Positions 39,553 through 49,357 of a DNA stretch of 64,000 nt are shown piece by piece. The stretch's first letter is position 1; each line of letters starts with the position of its first letter. The position numbers were made by a program, and so were the translations under genes. The notes under the pieces are model-generated. The model saw only the letters and a list, made by a program, of their open reading frames with translations, was not told the origin of the DNA and made no database searches. The stretch is from Yoonia sp035117555 (GTDB lineage Bacteria > Pseudomonadota > Alphaproteobacteria > Rhodobacterales > Rhodobacteraceae), in contig NZ_JAYKPK010000013.1 of the NCBI RefSeq assembly GCF_035117555.1, forward strand, positions 7,437 to 71,436, given 5' to 3'.

Positions 39553-40797
39553 TTAGGTTGTCAAAGTCATTTTGCGTTTCTGCGTCAGGAAGCTGCGCAA
39601 AGCAGGGTCGTTGGTCTTGGCAATCGCGGTATCGAAGGCTGCAGCAGCGTCGTCAAAGTGGCCGTATGCTGCAAGAATGGTCGCGCGTGCAACCCAGAAT
39701 GGTTGGTGATCTTGGATCAGACCGAGCGGCAAGGAGTCAAGCTGCGCCAAGGCAGCCTCGGGCCGCCCGCACCGCGCATAGGCGGCGGCGCGCGCGATTG
39801 CAGCACCGAGGCTTTCAGTCTGCGTGATCAATGCGTCGTAAAGCTTCAGTAGAGCATCACCCGGTAAATCAGGCGATTGCGACAGCTGGACATGATAGGA
39901 CTGGATCGCCGCTTCGGTCTGATAGCGCCCCGGGGTGCCGAGTGCTGCAGCGCGGCGCAACCAGTTTTCTGCGTAACGGATCATGTCCCGCGACCAAAGC
40001 GTGCTATCCTGTTCGGCGAGAGGGACAAAGCCGCCGTCTGTTCCTGTGCGTGCGGGCCGTCGCGCTTCGCAGTAAAGCATCAATGACAAAAGGCCTTTGG
40101 GTTCTGCCTGCATCTGCAGCGCATCCACCACAAGACGGGCGAGAAACAGCGCCTCATCCACGAAGTCCTGCCCGTTCTCGGCATACGCATCCAGATCCGA
40201 CCAGCCAATGGTAAAGGCTGCATAGATGGCTGCCATCACGTCGTTCAGCCTGGCGGGCAGGTCTGTGGGTTCCGGCATGTCGAACGGGATACCCGCGTCG
40301 CGCATCTTGGCCTTGGCACGGACAAGACGCTGGCCCATTGTGCTGTCTTTAACGAAAAATGATCTGCCGATCCGCGCCGCATCAACGCCAAGCACTGTCT
40401 GCAGCATCAGCGGTGTGCGGATATCCGGTGCAATGGCCGGATGGGCGCAGACGAACAACAGGCGCAGCCGGTCATCGACCCTGTCGGAGCCTGTATTGGA
40501 TTGGGCTTCGTCATGCATCATTTCAATCACATGTTGGGCGTTCTGGCGCACCATTCCCTTGCGAAAGGCCTGCCCGGCGTTGCGCCGTGCCACTGTCAAA
40601 AGCCAGGCCTGCGGGTTACTCGGCACGCCGTTTTCGGACCAGCTGTTCAGCGCGGCGGCAAATGCCTCGGACAAGGCGTCTTCTGCGGCAGCGACATCGC
40701 GCGTCCGCCGGGCAATCAACGCCAGCAATTTGCCATAGCTGTCCCGCGCGACCAATTCGGCATGGTCGCGCGGTAATCCGGCTGGATTTTCACGCAT
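39553..40797 (-). CDS. ECF-type RNA polymerase sigma factor with TPR-like C-terminus (ECF42/DUF6596)
   Basis: About 414 residues from ATG 40797. The sigma-2 region is at the N-terminus (LIARRTRDVAAAEDALSEAF, NPQAWLLTVARRNAGQAF). The DUF6596/SnoaL-free extension follows (FTIGWSD...EALFLARLVVDA), then repeated Ala-rich helices like TPRs to the end. This architecture matches ECF42, whose genes usually pair with YCII/DGPF proteins. A YCII gene overlaps it here by 8 nt. The C-terminal extension is thought to regulate activity in place of an anti-sigma factor. Confidence 0.9.
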   Translation of the reverse strand: MRENPAGLPRDHAELVARDSYGKLLALIARRTRDVAAAEDALSEAFAAALNSWSENGVPSNPQAWLLTVARRNAGQAFRKGMVRQNAQHVIEMMHDEAQSNTGSDRVDDRLRLLFVCAHPAIAPDIRTPLMLQTVLGVDAARIGRSFFVKDSTMGQRLVRAKAKMRDAGIPFDMPEPTDLPARLNDVMAAIYAAFTIGWSDLDAYAENGQDFVDEALFLARLVVDALQMQAEPKGLLSLMLYCEARRPARTGTDGGFVPLAEQDSTLWSRDMIRYAENWLRRAAALGTPGRYQTEAAIQSYHVQLSQSPDLPGDALLKLYDALITQTESLGAAIARAAAYARCGRPEAALAQLDSLPLGLIQDHQPFWVARATILAAYGHFDDAAAAFDTAIAKTNDPALRSFLTQKRKMTLTT

Positions 40798-41149
40798 TTG
40801 GCGGCGGCATGACTGGACGCACCTCAACGGATCCGGTCAAGGCCGCAGGGGATTTGGCAGCCCAGTCGAGTGCGGCGTCCAGATCTGCAACGTCGATGAT
40901 GCAATATCCGGCGAGCTGTTCCTTGGTATCGGCGAAGGGTCCGTCATGGACTTCGCGTTGGCCATTGCGCAGGCGCACGGTGGATGCGGTGTCCGGCGGA
41001 AGCAATCCGTTGCCCTGCACCATGACGCCAGCCTGTCCCATGGCGCCCATATAGGCGTTCCAGGCCCCCCAATAGGGGCCAGCGGCGTCGGGGTCCTGGC
41101 GCTTCGCAAAATCGTCTGGCAGTTCGTTGAATGCGATCATGTAGTGCAT
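40790..41149 (-). CDS. YCII/DGPF-domain protein
   Basis: A 119-residue protein starting MHYMIAFNELPDDFAKRQDP, with the DGPF motif visible as VHDGPFADTKEQLAGYCIID near residue 75. It is the usual partner of ECF42 sigma factors and probably belongs to their regulon. The precise biochemical role is unknown. It overlaps the sigma gene start (ATGCGTGA). Confidence 0.92.
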   Translation of the reverse strand: MHYMIAFNELPDDFAKRQDPDAAGPYWGAWNAYMGAMGQAGVMVQGNGLLPPDTASTVRLRNGQREVHDGPFADTKEQLAGYCIIDVADLDAALDWAAKSPAALTGSVEVRPVMPPPNA

Positions 41150-41201
41150 CGGTGTCTCCTTTGATGTGTGTAAGGCGATTTCAGGGGTTTTCGTCGGAAG
41201 T

Positions 41202-41645
41202 TCAGGTGAGCAGGAATTGTTGGCGGGCCTTTAGTGACAGCCAAAGCAAGGCCGCAGCGATGGCAACGACCATCGTCAGAACGATGACCTGCGGCGCGCC
41301 CATCGCCGCAAAGACGCCGTAGACAATATCGCCGATGTAGAGCAGCGCGTAGCCAGCCAGCGACGCCACAAAGACCGGCACCGCAAGGCCGTTCCGCATC
41401 AGCAACAGGGCGCAGCCGATTGTGCCGCCACCAACACCGATCGCAAAGGCGATCGTCATCCAGACAGGGTAACCTGTCATCGTGGCGGCCTGTTCGGCCG
41501 TAAGGCCGCCTTCGATCAAACTCGTTTCAGTCTGGGTCAGGCTGCCCACGAACTGCACCAGTCCGAAAACATTCCACGCCAGCCCAAGGGCCGCCCCGGC
41601 CCAGAACCAGAGAGGCGGTTTTGCAGTAAATGTTGAGTCTGTCAT
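41202..41645 (-). CDS. small integral membrane protein
   Basis: About 147 residues from ATG 41645 (AGGAACC upstream). There are four membrane segments, e.g. LWFWAGAALGLAWNVFGLV, WMTIAFAIGVGGGTIGCAL, LAVPVFVASLAGYALLYIG and IVLTMVVAIAAALLWLSL. It resembles sugar-transporter/DoxX-neighbour type membrane proteins often found with YCII genes. No specific function is inferred. It is probably co-transcribed with the sigma/YCII pair. Confidence 0.8.
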   Translation of the reverse strand: MTDSTFTAKPPLWFWAGAALGLAWNVFGLVQFVGSLTQTETSLIEGGLTAEQAATMTGYPVWMTIAFAIGVGGGTIGCALLLMRNGLAVPVFVASLAGYALLYIGDIVYGVFAAMGAPQVIVLTMVVAIAAALLWLSLKARQQFLLT

Positions 41646-41831
41646 CTTAGGTTCCTCAGTCCATGTTTCGTGCGGAAAAGGCCAGATCGACGTCTTCCTT
41701 ATAACCCATGATGCGCAGCATGGCCGCATTTCGACAGGCGGCTGGATTATTTTGAAACGCGGCAACAGACAGGGGGCAACAGACGACATGATGGTTGTCA
41801 TTTGCCCGAGGCTGCGACCAGCGTTGAGCTA

Positions 41832-42254
41832 TCATTTGCGCTTTTGCAAATCACGCAATGTGATGCCTTCGGATATGGCGATGATCGCTTCACCGACCCG
41901 CCGGTTTTCTGTCATTGCTGTCTTGGCGGAAAGCACATGATGGGTAAACATGCGCTTTTTTCCGGCTGTCAGCTGATCCCACTGCGCCCGTGCAGCGTCA
42001 TCTGCCTGCAAGGCCAATTGTAGGGCCGCAGGCACATCCACATGATCCTGATCGTCCACCCGGAATCGCATTTCGACCTCGTCGCCGACATCAAGGCCTG
42101 TGTTCGCTTTGATCTGCGGCGATACAATGAAATACCGCCGCCCGTCACCTGTGGGCATCCATGCGCCGCGAACGGGGACATCCGCAATTTCCCCTTCGAC
42201 ACGCAGGCGAGGATAAGTCTGAAAGGGAAGCGTTTGCTCGATATGGGGCGGCAT
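41832..42254 (-). CDS. DUF1905/YdeI-like protein
   Basis: About 140 residues from ATG 42254 (AAGGTG upstream). A start at 42368 is possible but lacks a ribosome-binding site. The DUF1905 beta-barrel covers residues about 8-85 (YPRLRVEGEIADVPVRGAW, GDGRRYFIVSPQI, GLDVGDEVEMRF). The C-terminal YdeI-like helices follow (AGKKRMFTHHVLSAKTAM). Function is unknown; such genes accompany ECF42/YCII cassettes. Confidence 0.82.
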   Translation of the reverse strand: MPPHIEQTLPFQTYPRLRVEGEIADVPVRGAWMPTGDGRRYFIVSPQIKANTGLDVGDEVEMRFRVDDQDHVDVPAALQLALQADDAARAQWDQLTAGKKRMFTHHVLSAKTAMTENRRVGEAIIAISEGITLRDLQKRK

Positions 42255-42348
42255 GAACAACACCTTGTAGTTGATGACCCGCGACTTTCCGACGCCGTGC
42301 AGGGCTATCGCGGCAACGAAGTCATGGGTAAAGTAGCACACAGCGGGT

Positions 42349-42948
42349 TCATACCGTTTGTTTGGCATGGGCGTAGGGGTTGACGCCGATCGGTGGCCGC
42401 CCGACCGGTGTGCCATTCATATCCAGGTGCGGCGGCTCCGAGAATGCCTTGAGCCCCGCCAGATCCTTGCGGTGCATCTCGCGCGTCCATTTGGACAGGC
42501 CCGCAAATTTCCAGATGGCATTGAACGGTCGCGTTAGTTCGTTGGTGAAATGCGCCAGCACGCGGGTTTGGTGATCACCTTCGGGATGTAATTTAAAGGT
42601 CAGTTTTGGCCGGTGCGGTGGGCCGGGGCCGATCAGCGTGAGTGCGACCTCTTCATTTTCTTTCAGGCTGACGACCTCTTGATGTCCGACCCGTTTGCCC
42701 TTTGTGAAGAACGCTGTTTTCACGCCAACCGCGCCATCAGTGCCTTCGACCGAGCAGGTTGACTTGGTCTCCTTTGGCCATGCCGACCACCGCATCAGAT
42801 GTTCTTGCATGCGAATGTCGTCATAGACATCGGCAACCGGTGCGTTGACGATGATTTCTTCGGTATATTCCACTCGCACCGGTGCAAGGGCCGACAACAC
42901 TGCAACCAGAGCAACCAGCCCCAGCACGATATAGAGAGCGATTTCCAT
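42349..42948 (-). CDS. SRPBCC (START-like/polyketide cyclase) protein with membrane anchor
   Basis: A 199-residue protein. One N-terminal transmembrane helix (IALYIVLGLVALVAVLSALA) precedes an SRPBCC domain (VEYTEEIIVNAPVADVYDDI, FTNELTRPFNAIWKFAGL). SRPBCC domains bind hydrophobic ligands, and this type is common in stress cassettes. It is divergent from the MarR-family gene, with about 90 nt between starts. Confidence 0.87.
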   Translation of the reverse strand: MEIALYIVLGLVALVAVLSALAPVRVEYTEEIIVNAPVADVYDDIRMQEHLMRWSAWPKETKSTCSVEGTDGAVGVKTAFFTKGKRVGHQEVVSLKENEEVALTLIGPGPPHRPKLTFKLHPEGDHQTRVLAHFTNELTRPFNAIWKFAGLSKWTREMHRKDLAGLKAFSEPPHLDMNGTPVGRPPIGVNPYAHAKQTV

Positions 42949-43037
42949 TTACCTGTCCCAAGTCATTGCGTTCAGATTCTCTTTGCGGGATGATCGTTGC
43001 CAAGTAACTTGATTGTCAAGCTAAATGGAATGCGCCG

Positions 43038-43493
43038 ATGTCATCGCCCCGGACTGCAACACCCCAAGACCTCGTTGCGGCATGCCGAAGGCTCTACTCA
43101 TGCATCGACAGGCTCGACACCATGGCTGCGGCGATAGCTGGCGTCAGTCGCAACGACCTGCGGTGCCTGAACATGCTGGCCGAGGCACCGGCCAAGCCCG
43201 GCCGGATCGCGTCAGAACTGGGCCTGACCACAGGGTCGGTCACCACATTGCTGGACCGCCTTGAAAAAGCAGATCTTGCCATACGACGGCGCGACCCGAA
43301 TGACCGGCGCGGCGTCATCGTCCACCCCACCCCATATCTGTTCAAGACACTCGGCCCGGTTTATTCCGCTGTAGCACAGGAGATCGCGCGTATCGCGACA
43401 ACCTACCCCGATGAAGAGCGCGAGGCAGCCGTAAGACACCTGAACGACGCATCATCTGCATACGAATTGGCCGTCGAACCCCACCGTAAATAG
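43038..43493 (+). CDS. MarR-family transcriptional regulator
   Basis: A 151-residue winged-helix regulator: SRNDLRCLNMLAEAPAKPGR then ELGLTTGSVTTLLDRLEKADLA and the wing RRRDPNDRRGVIVH (about residues 40-105). It is divergent from the SRPBCC gene and is likely the local repressor of the cassette. An AT-rich stretch between the two starts should contain both promoters. Confidence 0.92.
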   Translation: MSSPRTATPQDLVAACRRLYSCIDRLDTMAAAIAGVSRNDLRCLNMLAEAPAKPGRIASELGLTTGSVTTLLDRLEKADLAIRRRDPNDRRGVIVHPTPYLFKTLGPVYSAVAQEIARIATTYPDEEREAAVRHLNDASSAYELAVEPHRK

Positions 43494-43881
43494 CGGCTAT
43501 TCATGGATCTTGCGGCAATAGTTAGATGCAAACCTGTGTTTCCCTGCACTGAACATCACGCGATTCGAGCTTCAATACTTGAATGTCTGCTTTGATTAAG
43601 GTCGTGAACAAATATTGAAAAGAGTAGCGAATGTCAGGTTTCCGCCCTGTTTGTCGCTGACACGACAAATGCTGCACCATGCATAACTGTCCGCTAAGGG
43701 GCTCGATCCGCAGGATGTGCCCGCTGCATTTGAACTGGGTCTTGAGTCCTACGACGAACCAAGCCGCAATCCCACCAATTCTACAATTACGTATTGCCAG
43801 TAAAAAATACTCGGCTGCAACACTTAACTTTTGCCGGGTGGCGATCACCACCAAGTATTCCCTTACACCTAACGAGGCCGC
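43494..43881. other. intergenic junction between bacterial cassette and phage tail genes
   Basis: About 390 nt that contain only short frames without support. This is the right junction of the inserted bacterial block. I see no terminal inverted repeats or transposase remnant here. Confidence 0.6.
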
Positions 43882-44766
43882 ATGAAAGCCCTGCCCCCTT
43901 CCCTGCACGCGCATCTGCGCGAGGGTACAACCACGCTTGCCTGGTGCTGGCGCCTGACCCGCGCCGATGGCGTTGTTCTTGGCTTCACCGACCACGACCA
44001 GCCGCTCACTTTTGATGGCACCGCATTCGAGAGCGAAAGCGGGCTGATCCCCTCCGAGATCCGCAGCAGTTCCGATCTTGCGGTTGATGCGCAAGACGCC
44101 AGCGGTGTGCTAACATCAGGCCGGATCACCGAGACGGATATTCGCGACGGCCGCTGGGACAATGCACAGGTTGAGGTCTGGCGGGTGAACTGGGCCGACA
44201 CATCCCAACGCGTCATGATGCGCCGCGGTGCGATCGGGCAGATCAGACGCGGCCGGCTCGCCTTTGTGGCCGAGATGCGCAGTCTGGCACATGCGCTGGG
44301 CCAGACTACCGGGCGGACGTTTCAGGCGACATGCGATGCGGCCTTGGGTGATGCGCGCTGCAGGGTTGATCTTGAGGCACCCGCCTATCGCGGCAGTGCC
44401 GTTGTCGCCAATATTCTGCGCGAGGGGGCGTTTCACGCGGCGGGTCTTGGCGGTTTCGCTGACAGTTGGTTCACCGGCGGCACCTTGTCGTGGGCATCGG
44501 GCGCCAATGTCGGCCGGATGGCCGAAGTCATGCTGCACGCGCGCACTGGCGGCCTCGTCACCATCACGCTGTTGGAAGTGCCCGTGCGTCCAGTCGCTAT
44601 AACCGATGCCTTCACAATCCGCGCGGGCTGCGACAAGCGCGCCGAGACCTGTGGCAGCAAGTTTGCCAATATCGCCAACTTTCGCGGCTTTCCGCATATC
44701 CCCGGACAAGACGCTGTGTTGCGTTATGCCACACGCGCCAGTGGCCATGAAGGTGACGTGCTTTGA
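43882..44766 (+). CDS. DUF2163/phage BR0599 family tail protein, GTA gp13-like
   Basis: A 294-residue protein with the family pattern: TTLAWCWRLTRADGVVLGFTD near residue 15, a central beta region and a C-terminal zinc-like Cys set (RAGCDKRAETCGSKFANI). It corresponds to the GTA gp13 hub protein. It overlaps the NlpC/P60 gene by 4 nt. Confidence 0.93.
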   Translation: MKALPPSLHAHLREGTTTLAWCWRLTRADGVVLGFTDHDQPLTFDGTAFESESGLIPSEIRSSSDLAVDAQDASGVLTSGRITETDIRDGRWDNAQVEVWRVNWADTSQRVMMRRGAIGQIRRGRLAFVAEMRSLAHALGQTTGRTFQATCDAALGDARCRVDLEAPAYRGSAVVANILREGAFHAAGLGGFADSWFTGGTLSWASGANVGRMAEVMLHARTGGLVTITLLEVPVRPVAITDAFTIRAGCDKRAETCGSKFANIANFRGFPHIPGQDAVLRYATRASGHEGDVL

Positions 44767-45290
44767 CCCGGGTTTTGCGCCACAGAAAACCGGCCAGCGC
44801 CGATCCGACAAAGGTGATCGCTGCCGCGCGGACGTGGATTGGCACACCTTACCACGATCAGGCCAGCCTACGCGGCGTCGGCTGCGACTGCCTTGGTCTC
44901 GCGCGCGGTGTCTGGCGCGATGTGATCGGTGACGAGCCGTTTGCCGTCCCGCCTTATAGCCGCGATTGGGGCGAGGCTGGTGCACGCGAAGTGTTAGTCG
45001 AAGGGGCCACAAAAGCGTTGATCGCCGTCCAAGTCAGCGATGCCGGACCGGGCGATCTGCTGCTGTTCCGGATGCACCGTGCAGCGATCGCCAAGCACAT
45101 CGGCATTCTGACAAGCCCCGATCACTTTATTCACGCCTATGACCGGCTGGGCGTGATCGAAGAACCACTCGCCGATGCCTGGCGCCGGCGCATCGCCTTT
45201 GCGTTTCGTTTTCCACGGCCAGAGCGCCCGACGCAAAAGAAGCGCCCTGCCCTTGCGGCGCCAACCGTCATCCCACCAAAATCGGAGTAA
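44763..45290 (+). CDS. NlpC/P60 family tail peptidase, GTA gp14-like
   Basis: A 175-residue protein. The catalytic Cys lies in VGCDCLGLARGV (about residue 42), and the His lies in KHIGILTSPDHFIHAYDR (about residues 110-128). Such tail-tip peptidases open the peptidoglycan during DNA delivery. It lies between gp13-like and gp15-like genes, as in the gene transfer agent. Confidence 0.93.
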   Translation: MTRVLRHRKPASADPTKVIAAARTWIGTPYHDQASLRGVGCDCLGLARGVWRDVIGDEPFAVPPYSRDWGEAGAREVLVEGATKALIAVQVSDAGPGDLLLFRMHRAAIAKHIGILTSPDHFIHAYDRLGVIEEPLADAWRRRIAFAFRFPRPERPTQKKRPALAAPTVIPPKSE

Positions 45291-45293
45291 TCC

Positions 45294-48200
45294 ATGGCAA
45301 CCCTTGTTCTCGGCGTCGTTGGCACTGCCGTTGGCGGCAGCATTGGTGGCTCGTTTTTGGGGGTTAGTGCGGCTGCCATCGGTGGATTTATCGGCTCGTC
45401 AATTGGTGCCGGCATCGACAGCTGGCTGATTGCGCCGTCCACCCCAAACCAAACATTCGAGGGCGCACGTCTGGATGCCCTGCGCATCACCTCGTCGACC
45501 GAAGGCGCGGTCATCCCGCAATTGTTCGGGCGGATGCGCATCGGCGGCAATATCATCTGGGCCACAGATTTTGTCGAAAGCGTCAACACAACATCCGAGA
45601 CGATCGGCGGCGGTGGCAAAGGTGGTGGCGGCGGTGGCGGCGGCACCATCACAACAACCGAGTATTTGTATTCAGCCTCTTTCGCCGTCGCTCTTTGCGA
45701 AGGACCAATTACGGGGATCGGGCGCATCTGGGCTGATGGCAAGCCGATGGACATGGCGGGTGTCACCTGGCGCTGGTATCCAGGGGATGAGACCCAAGCA
45801 CCAGATACATTCGTCCGCGCCAAAATGGGCGCCATGACAACACCCGCTTACCGCGGTCTTGCCTATGTGGTGTTCGAGAACCTCGCACTTTCCGCGTACG
45901 GCAACCGCCTGCCACAGATCTCTTTTGAGGTGTTCCGCCCCCTCGTCGATCAGGGTTGCGCCGAAGGCATGATCGGTGCCGTTGCGATGATCCCGGCCTC
46001 GGGCGAGTTTGCCTATGCCACACAGATCATCCGCAAAACAGATGGCACCACAACGACAGCCGAGAACGCCCATGCGCTGGCAGGTGAGGCTGATTTCGTT
46101 GTCTCTGTGGACCGGCTGCGCGCACAAGCGCCTGCAGTCAAAAGTGTATCGCTTGTCGTGTCCTGGTTCGGGACCGACTTGCGCGCTGACCAGTGCCAGC
46201 TGCGACCAGGTGTAGAAGTGCGCAACAAGACAACAACACCGCAAAGCTGGAGTGTCAGTGGGACGCTGCGCACTGTCACCGGCTATCTGGTCAGCCAGCA
46301 AGCGCCGGGTCGGCCCTCCTATGGTGGTACGCCTGCTGATTTCTCGGTGGTGCAGGCTATTCAGGAGCTCAAAGCCCGCGGGCTTCGTGTCACATTCTAT
46401 CCGTTTGTCTTGATGGATGTAGCGCCCGGCAATACCCGACCCAATCCTTACAGCGACAATGCCAGCCAGATCGGCCAGCCTGCTTTTCCCTGGCGTGGCC
46501 GGATCACGTGTTCGCCTGCACCAGGCTATGCAGGCACCGTCGACAAAACAGCAGCCGCAGCAGCGCAGGTTGCAGAGTTTTTTGGGACAGCGCGTGTCGA
46601 TCAATTTTTGGTTTCGGGCACCAAGGTGATTTGGCAGGGCGGTTGGGAGTGGGGCTTGCGGCGCATGGTGTTGCATTACGCACTGTTGTGCAAAGCTGCA
46701 GGCGGCGTCGACGCCTTCATCATCGGCTCCGAGCTGCGCGGTCTCACACAAATCCGCTCTGCTGCGGGGGTTTATCCGGCCGTGGAGCTGATGCGGGTGC
46801 TCGCTGCGGATGTGCGCGCTATTCTCGGGCCCGGCACCAAGATCAGCTATGCCGCCGATTGGTCGGAATATTTCGGGCATCAGCCGCAGGACGGATCAGG
46901 CGATCTGGCGTTTCATCTGGACCCGTTCTGGGCCGATCCCAATGTCGATTTCATCGGCATCGATAATTACATGCCGCTGTCGGACTGGCGTGACGGGGCT
47001 GACCATCACGATACAGCGCACTGGCCCACCATCTATGACCGCGACTATCTGCAATCGCACATTGCCGGTGGTGAAGGCTATGACTGGTTCTACGCCAATG
47101 ACGCCGATCGCGCGGAGCAGACACGAACCCCGATCACCGATGGTGCTTATGGCAAGCCTTGGGTGTACCGGTTCAAGGATTTGGCAAGCTGGTGGACGAA
47201 CCCGCACGTCAACCGGATCGGCGGTGTCGAGAGTGGAACAACTACAGCCTGGGTGCCGCAATCAAAACCCTTCTGGTTCACCGAGTTCGGCTGTCCTGCA
47301 ATCGACCGTGGTACGAACCAGCCCAATGTCTTTGTCGATGCCAAATCCTCCGAGACCGCCGTGCCGCACCACTCCCGCGGCTGGCGCGATGATGCGATCC
47401 AGCGCGCCTATCTGGAAGCCACATTGTCGTACTGGAGTGATCCCACTCACAATCCGGTTTCAGGAATAAATGGCGCGCGCATGGTCAATGTCGCTGAATG
47501 CGCCGCCTGGACCTGGGATGCGCGGCCTTATCCGTTCTTTCCGCATCAGGAAAACACCTGGTCCGACGGTGGCAACTGGCGGCTAGGGCATTGGCTGACC
47601 GGTCGGCTGGGATCGGTGTCACTGCAAGCGCTGGTCCGTGCCCTGTGTTTGCGCGCAGGCATGCCCGCCGACCAGATCGATGTCAGTGGCCTTTGGGGGG
47701 CGGTTGAGGGTTACGTCATCACATCGCTGGAAGCGCCGCGGGCATCGATCACCACGCTGGCGCGGCATTTCGGCTACGATGCGGTGGAGAGCGAGGGCGT
47801 GCTGCGGTTCGTGATGCGCGGCGGCAGGCCAGTGACAACGATTTCCTATGACGATTTGGTTGTAACTGGCAGTGCCGATGCCGAACCGTTCGAGCTCACC
47901 CGCGCGCAAGAGACCGAACTGCCGCAAGCCCTGAAGTGGCAGCTGGCACGCTCTGACGAGGATTATGATGCTGCCATGGTCGAGGCGCGTCGCATCACAG
48001 TGTCCTCAACGCGGATCGCTGCGGATACCTTTCCCTTCGCTGTCCCGCCAGAGGAAGCCGACCGGCGTTGCCGGCGCGCGCTGATGGAGGCTTGGGTCGG
48101 ACGCGAGACAGCGGCCTTACGTCTGCCGCCCTCGCAGCTCGCCCTCGATCCTGGCGATGTGCTGGCCTTGCAGCATGACAGTAGGCAGATGGACCTGCGC

Positions 48201-49280
48201 GTGATGTCCATTGCCGATAACGAGGCCCGCAATATCAGCGCGATCACGCAGGACCCTGCGATCTATGACCTTCCGCCCGGGCAGCCGCGGGCCAGCACAT
48301 TGGCAGCGCCAGTGGTCTTTGGCGGAACACAGGTCGTGTTTCTGGATCTGCCACAGCTCACAGATGCAGATACTGCACACCAACCCCTCATTGCCGCAAC
48401 GGCGCGTCCATGGCCTGGCACGATTGCTGTCTGGCGCAGCGCATCAGCGGATGCCTTCGCGCTGTTCCAGACGTTCGGCAGCCGCGCGCGGATTGGCACA
48501 TTGCTTGAAAGCTTTAGTACAGGGACGGTGTCGCGCTTCGATCTGGGCAATGCGCTAGTGGTGGATATGGGCAGCAGCGCACTGGAGAGTGTGACGGACC
48601 TCGCCCTGTTTGGCGGCGCCAACGCGTTTGCCGTCGAGAGTGCGCTGGGAACATGGGAGATCGTGCAGGCCGGCCGGGCAGAGCTGATCGGCACAGGACG
48701 GTATCGCCTCACTCGGTTGTTACGCGGCCAGCGCGGCACGGAACATGCGATGGCCACCATGGTACCCGCCGGCTCGCGCGTGGTTGTGCTGGATGCAGCC
48801 TTAGCACGCATGCCTGTTGCGCAATCCGACCTTGGTCTGCCGTGGAACTGGCGGATCGGGCCGGCCTCCCTGCCCTTCACCGATGACAGCTATGTGGACC
48901 AAAGCTTCACACCAGCAGGTGTCGGGCTGCGGCCGTTTGCGGTGGCGCATGTGGCGCAGCCCCGCATGACCGGGCGCATTCCCGGCGATCTGATCCTCCG
49001 CTGGACGCGGCGCGACCGCGCGCTTGTCGCCGACAGCTGGGCCGCCGTCGAGGTACCGCAATCCGAGGCGATCGAGGCCTATGAGGTCGATATCATCGAC
49101 GGGGTAACGGTGAAGCGGGTGCTCGCGACAGGCACGACCAGCGTGGTTTATGCCTCTGCAGATCAGGTTGCGGATTTCGGCAGGCTGCTCGGGCCGGGCG
49201 ATACGCTCACCATTCGCATTGCCCAGTTGTCTGCACTGCTGGGACGCGGGGTAATGCGCGCTGTCACGCTGCATTTCTGA
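45294..49280 (+). CDS. host-specificity protein, GTA TIM-barrel (gp15-like)
   Basis: A 1328-residue tail-tip protein. An N-terminal membrane-interacting Gly/Ala-rich stretch (residues 1-45) is followed by a Gly-rich linker. The GTA TIM-barrel-like domain covers about residues 430-760 (AFIIGSELRGLTQIRSAAG, DFIGIDNYMPLSDWRDG). The putative tail-protein module follows and the C-terminus is beta-rich. It probably contacts the cell surface and may carry glycosidase activity. The length is typical of the family. Confidence 0.94.
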   Translation: MATLVLGVVGTAVGGSIGGSFLGVSAAAIGGFIGSSIGAGIDSWLIAPSTPNQTFEGARLDALRITSSTEGAVIPQLFGRMRIGGNIIWATDFVESVNTTSETIGGGGKGGGGGGGGTITTTEYLYSASFAVALCEGPITGIGRIWADGKPMDMAGVTWRWYPGDETQAPDTFVRAKMGAMTTPAYRGLAYVVFENLALSAYGNRLPQISFEVFRPLVDQGCAEGMIGAVAMIPASGEFAYATQIIRKTDGTTTTAENAHALAGEADFVVSVDRLRAQAPAVKSVSLVVSWFGTDLRADQCQLRPGVEVRNKTTTPQSWSVSGTLRTVTGYLVSQQAPGRPSYGGTPADFSVVQAIQELKARGLRVTFYPFVLMDVAPGNTRPNPYSDNASQIGQPAFPWRGRITCSPAPGYAGTVDKTAAAAAQVAEFFGTARVDQFLVSGTKVIWQGGWEWGLRRMVLHYALLCKAAGGVDAFIIGSELRGLTQIRSAAGVYPAVELMRVLAADVRAILGPGTKISYAADWSEYFGHQPQDGSGDLAFHLDPFWADPNVDFIGIDNYMPLSDWRDGADHHDTAHWPTIYDRDYLQSHIAGGEGYDWFYANDADRAEQTRTPITDGAYGKPWVYRFKDLASWWTNPHVNRIGGVESGTTTAWVPQSKPFWFTEFGCPAIDRGTNQPNVFVDAKSSETAVPHHSRGWRDDAIQRAYLEATLSYWSDPTHNPVSGINGARMVNVAECAAWTWDARPYPFFPHQENTWSDGGNWRLGHWLTGRLGSVSLQALVRALCLRAGMPADQIDVSGLWGAVEGYVITSLEAPRASITTLARHFGYDAVESEGVLRFVMRGGRPVTTISYDDLVVTGSADAEPFELTRAQETELPQALKWQLARSDEDYDAAMVEARRITVSSTRIAADTFPFAVPPEEADRRCRRALMEAWVGRETAALRLPPSQLALDPGDVLALQHDSRQMDLRVMSIADNEARNISAITQDPAIYDLPPGQPRASTLAAPVVFGGTQVVFLDLPQLTDADTAHQPLIAATARPWPGTIAVWRSASADAFALFQTFGSRARIGTLLESFSTGTVSRFDLGNALVVDMGSSALESVTDLALFGGANAFAVESALGTWEIVQAGRAELIGTGRYRLTRLLRGQRGTEHAMATMVPAGSRVVVLDAALARMPVAQSDLGLPWNWRIGPASLPFTDDSYVDQSFTPAGVGLRPFAVAHVAQPRMTGRIPGDLILRWTRRDRALVADSWAAVEVPQSEAIEAYEVDIIDGVTVKRVLATGTTSVVYASADQVADFGRLLGPGDTLTIRIAQLSALLGRGVMRAVTLHF

Positions 49281-49357
49281 CAAACGTTCGCCCCGCCCTC
49301 TGCGGCAACCGGCGCATCCGATCATCCCTACTTCACCCTACATTTTGAGGATCCACC

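Noticed and set aside
39358..39852. Plus-strand frame of 164 residues at the fibre/cassette junction
   Set aside because: It runs mostly antisense to the ECF sigma factor gene, has no ribosome-binding site and shows no family resemblance.
45600..45660. Glycine-rich tract as a possible RTX or repeat region
   Set aside because: It is a linker inside the gp15-like tail protein and lacks the RTX nonapeptide pattern.
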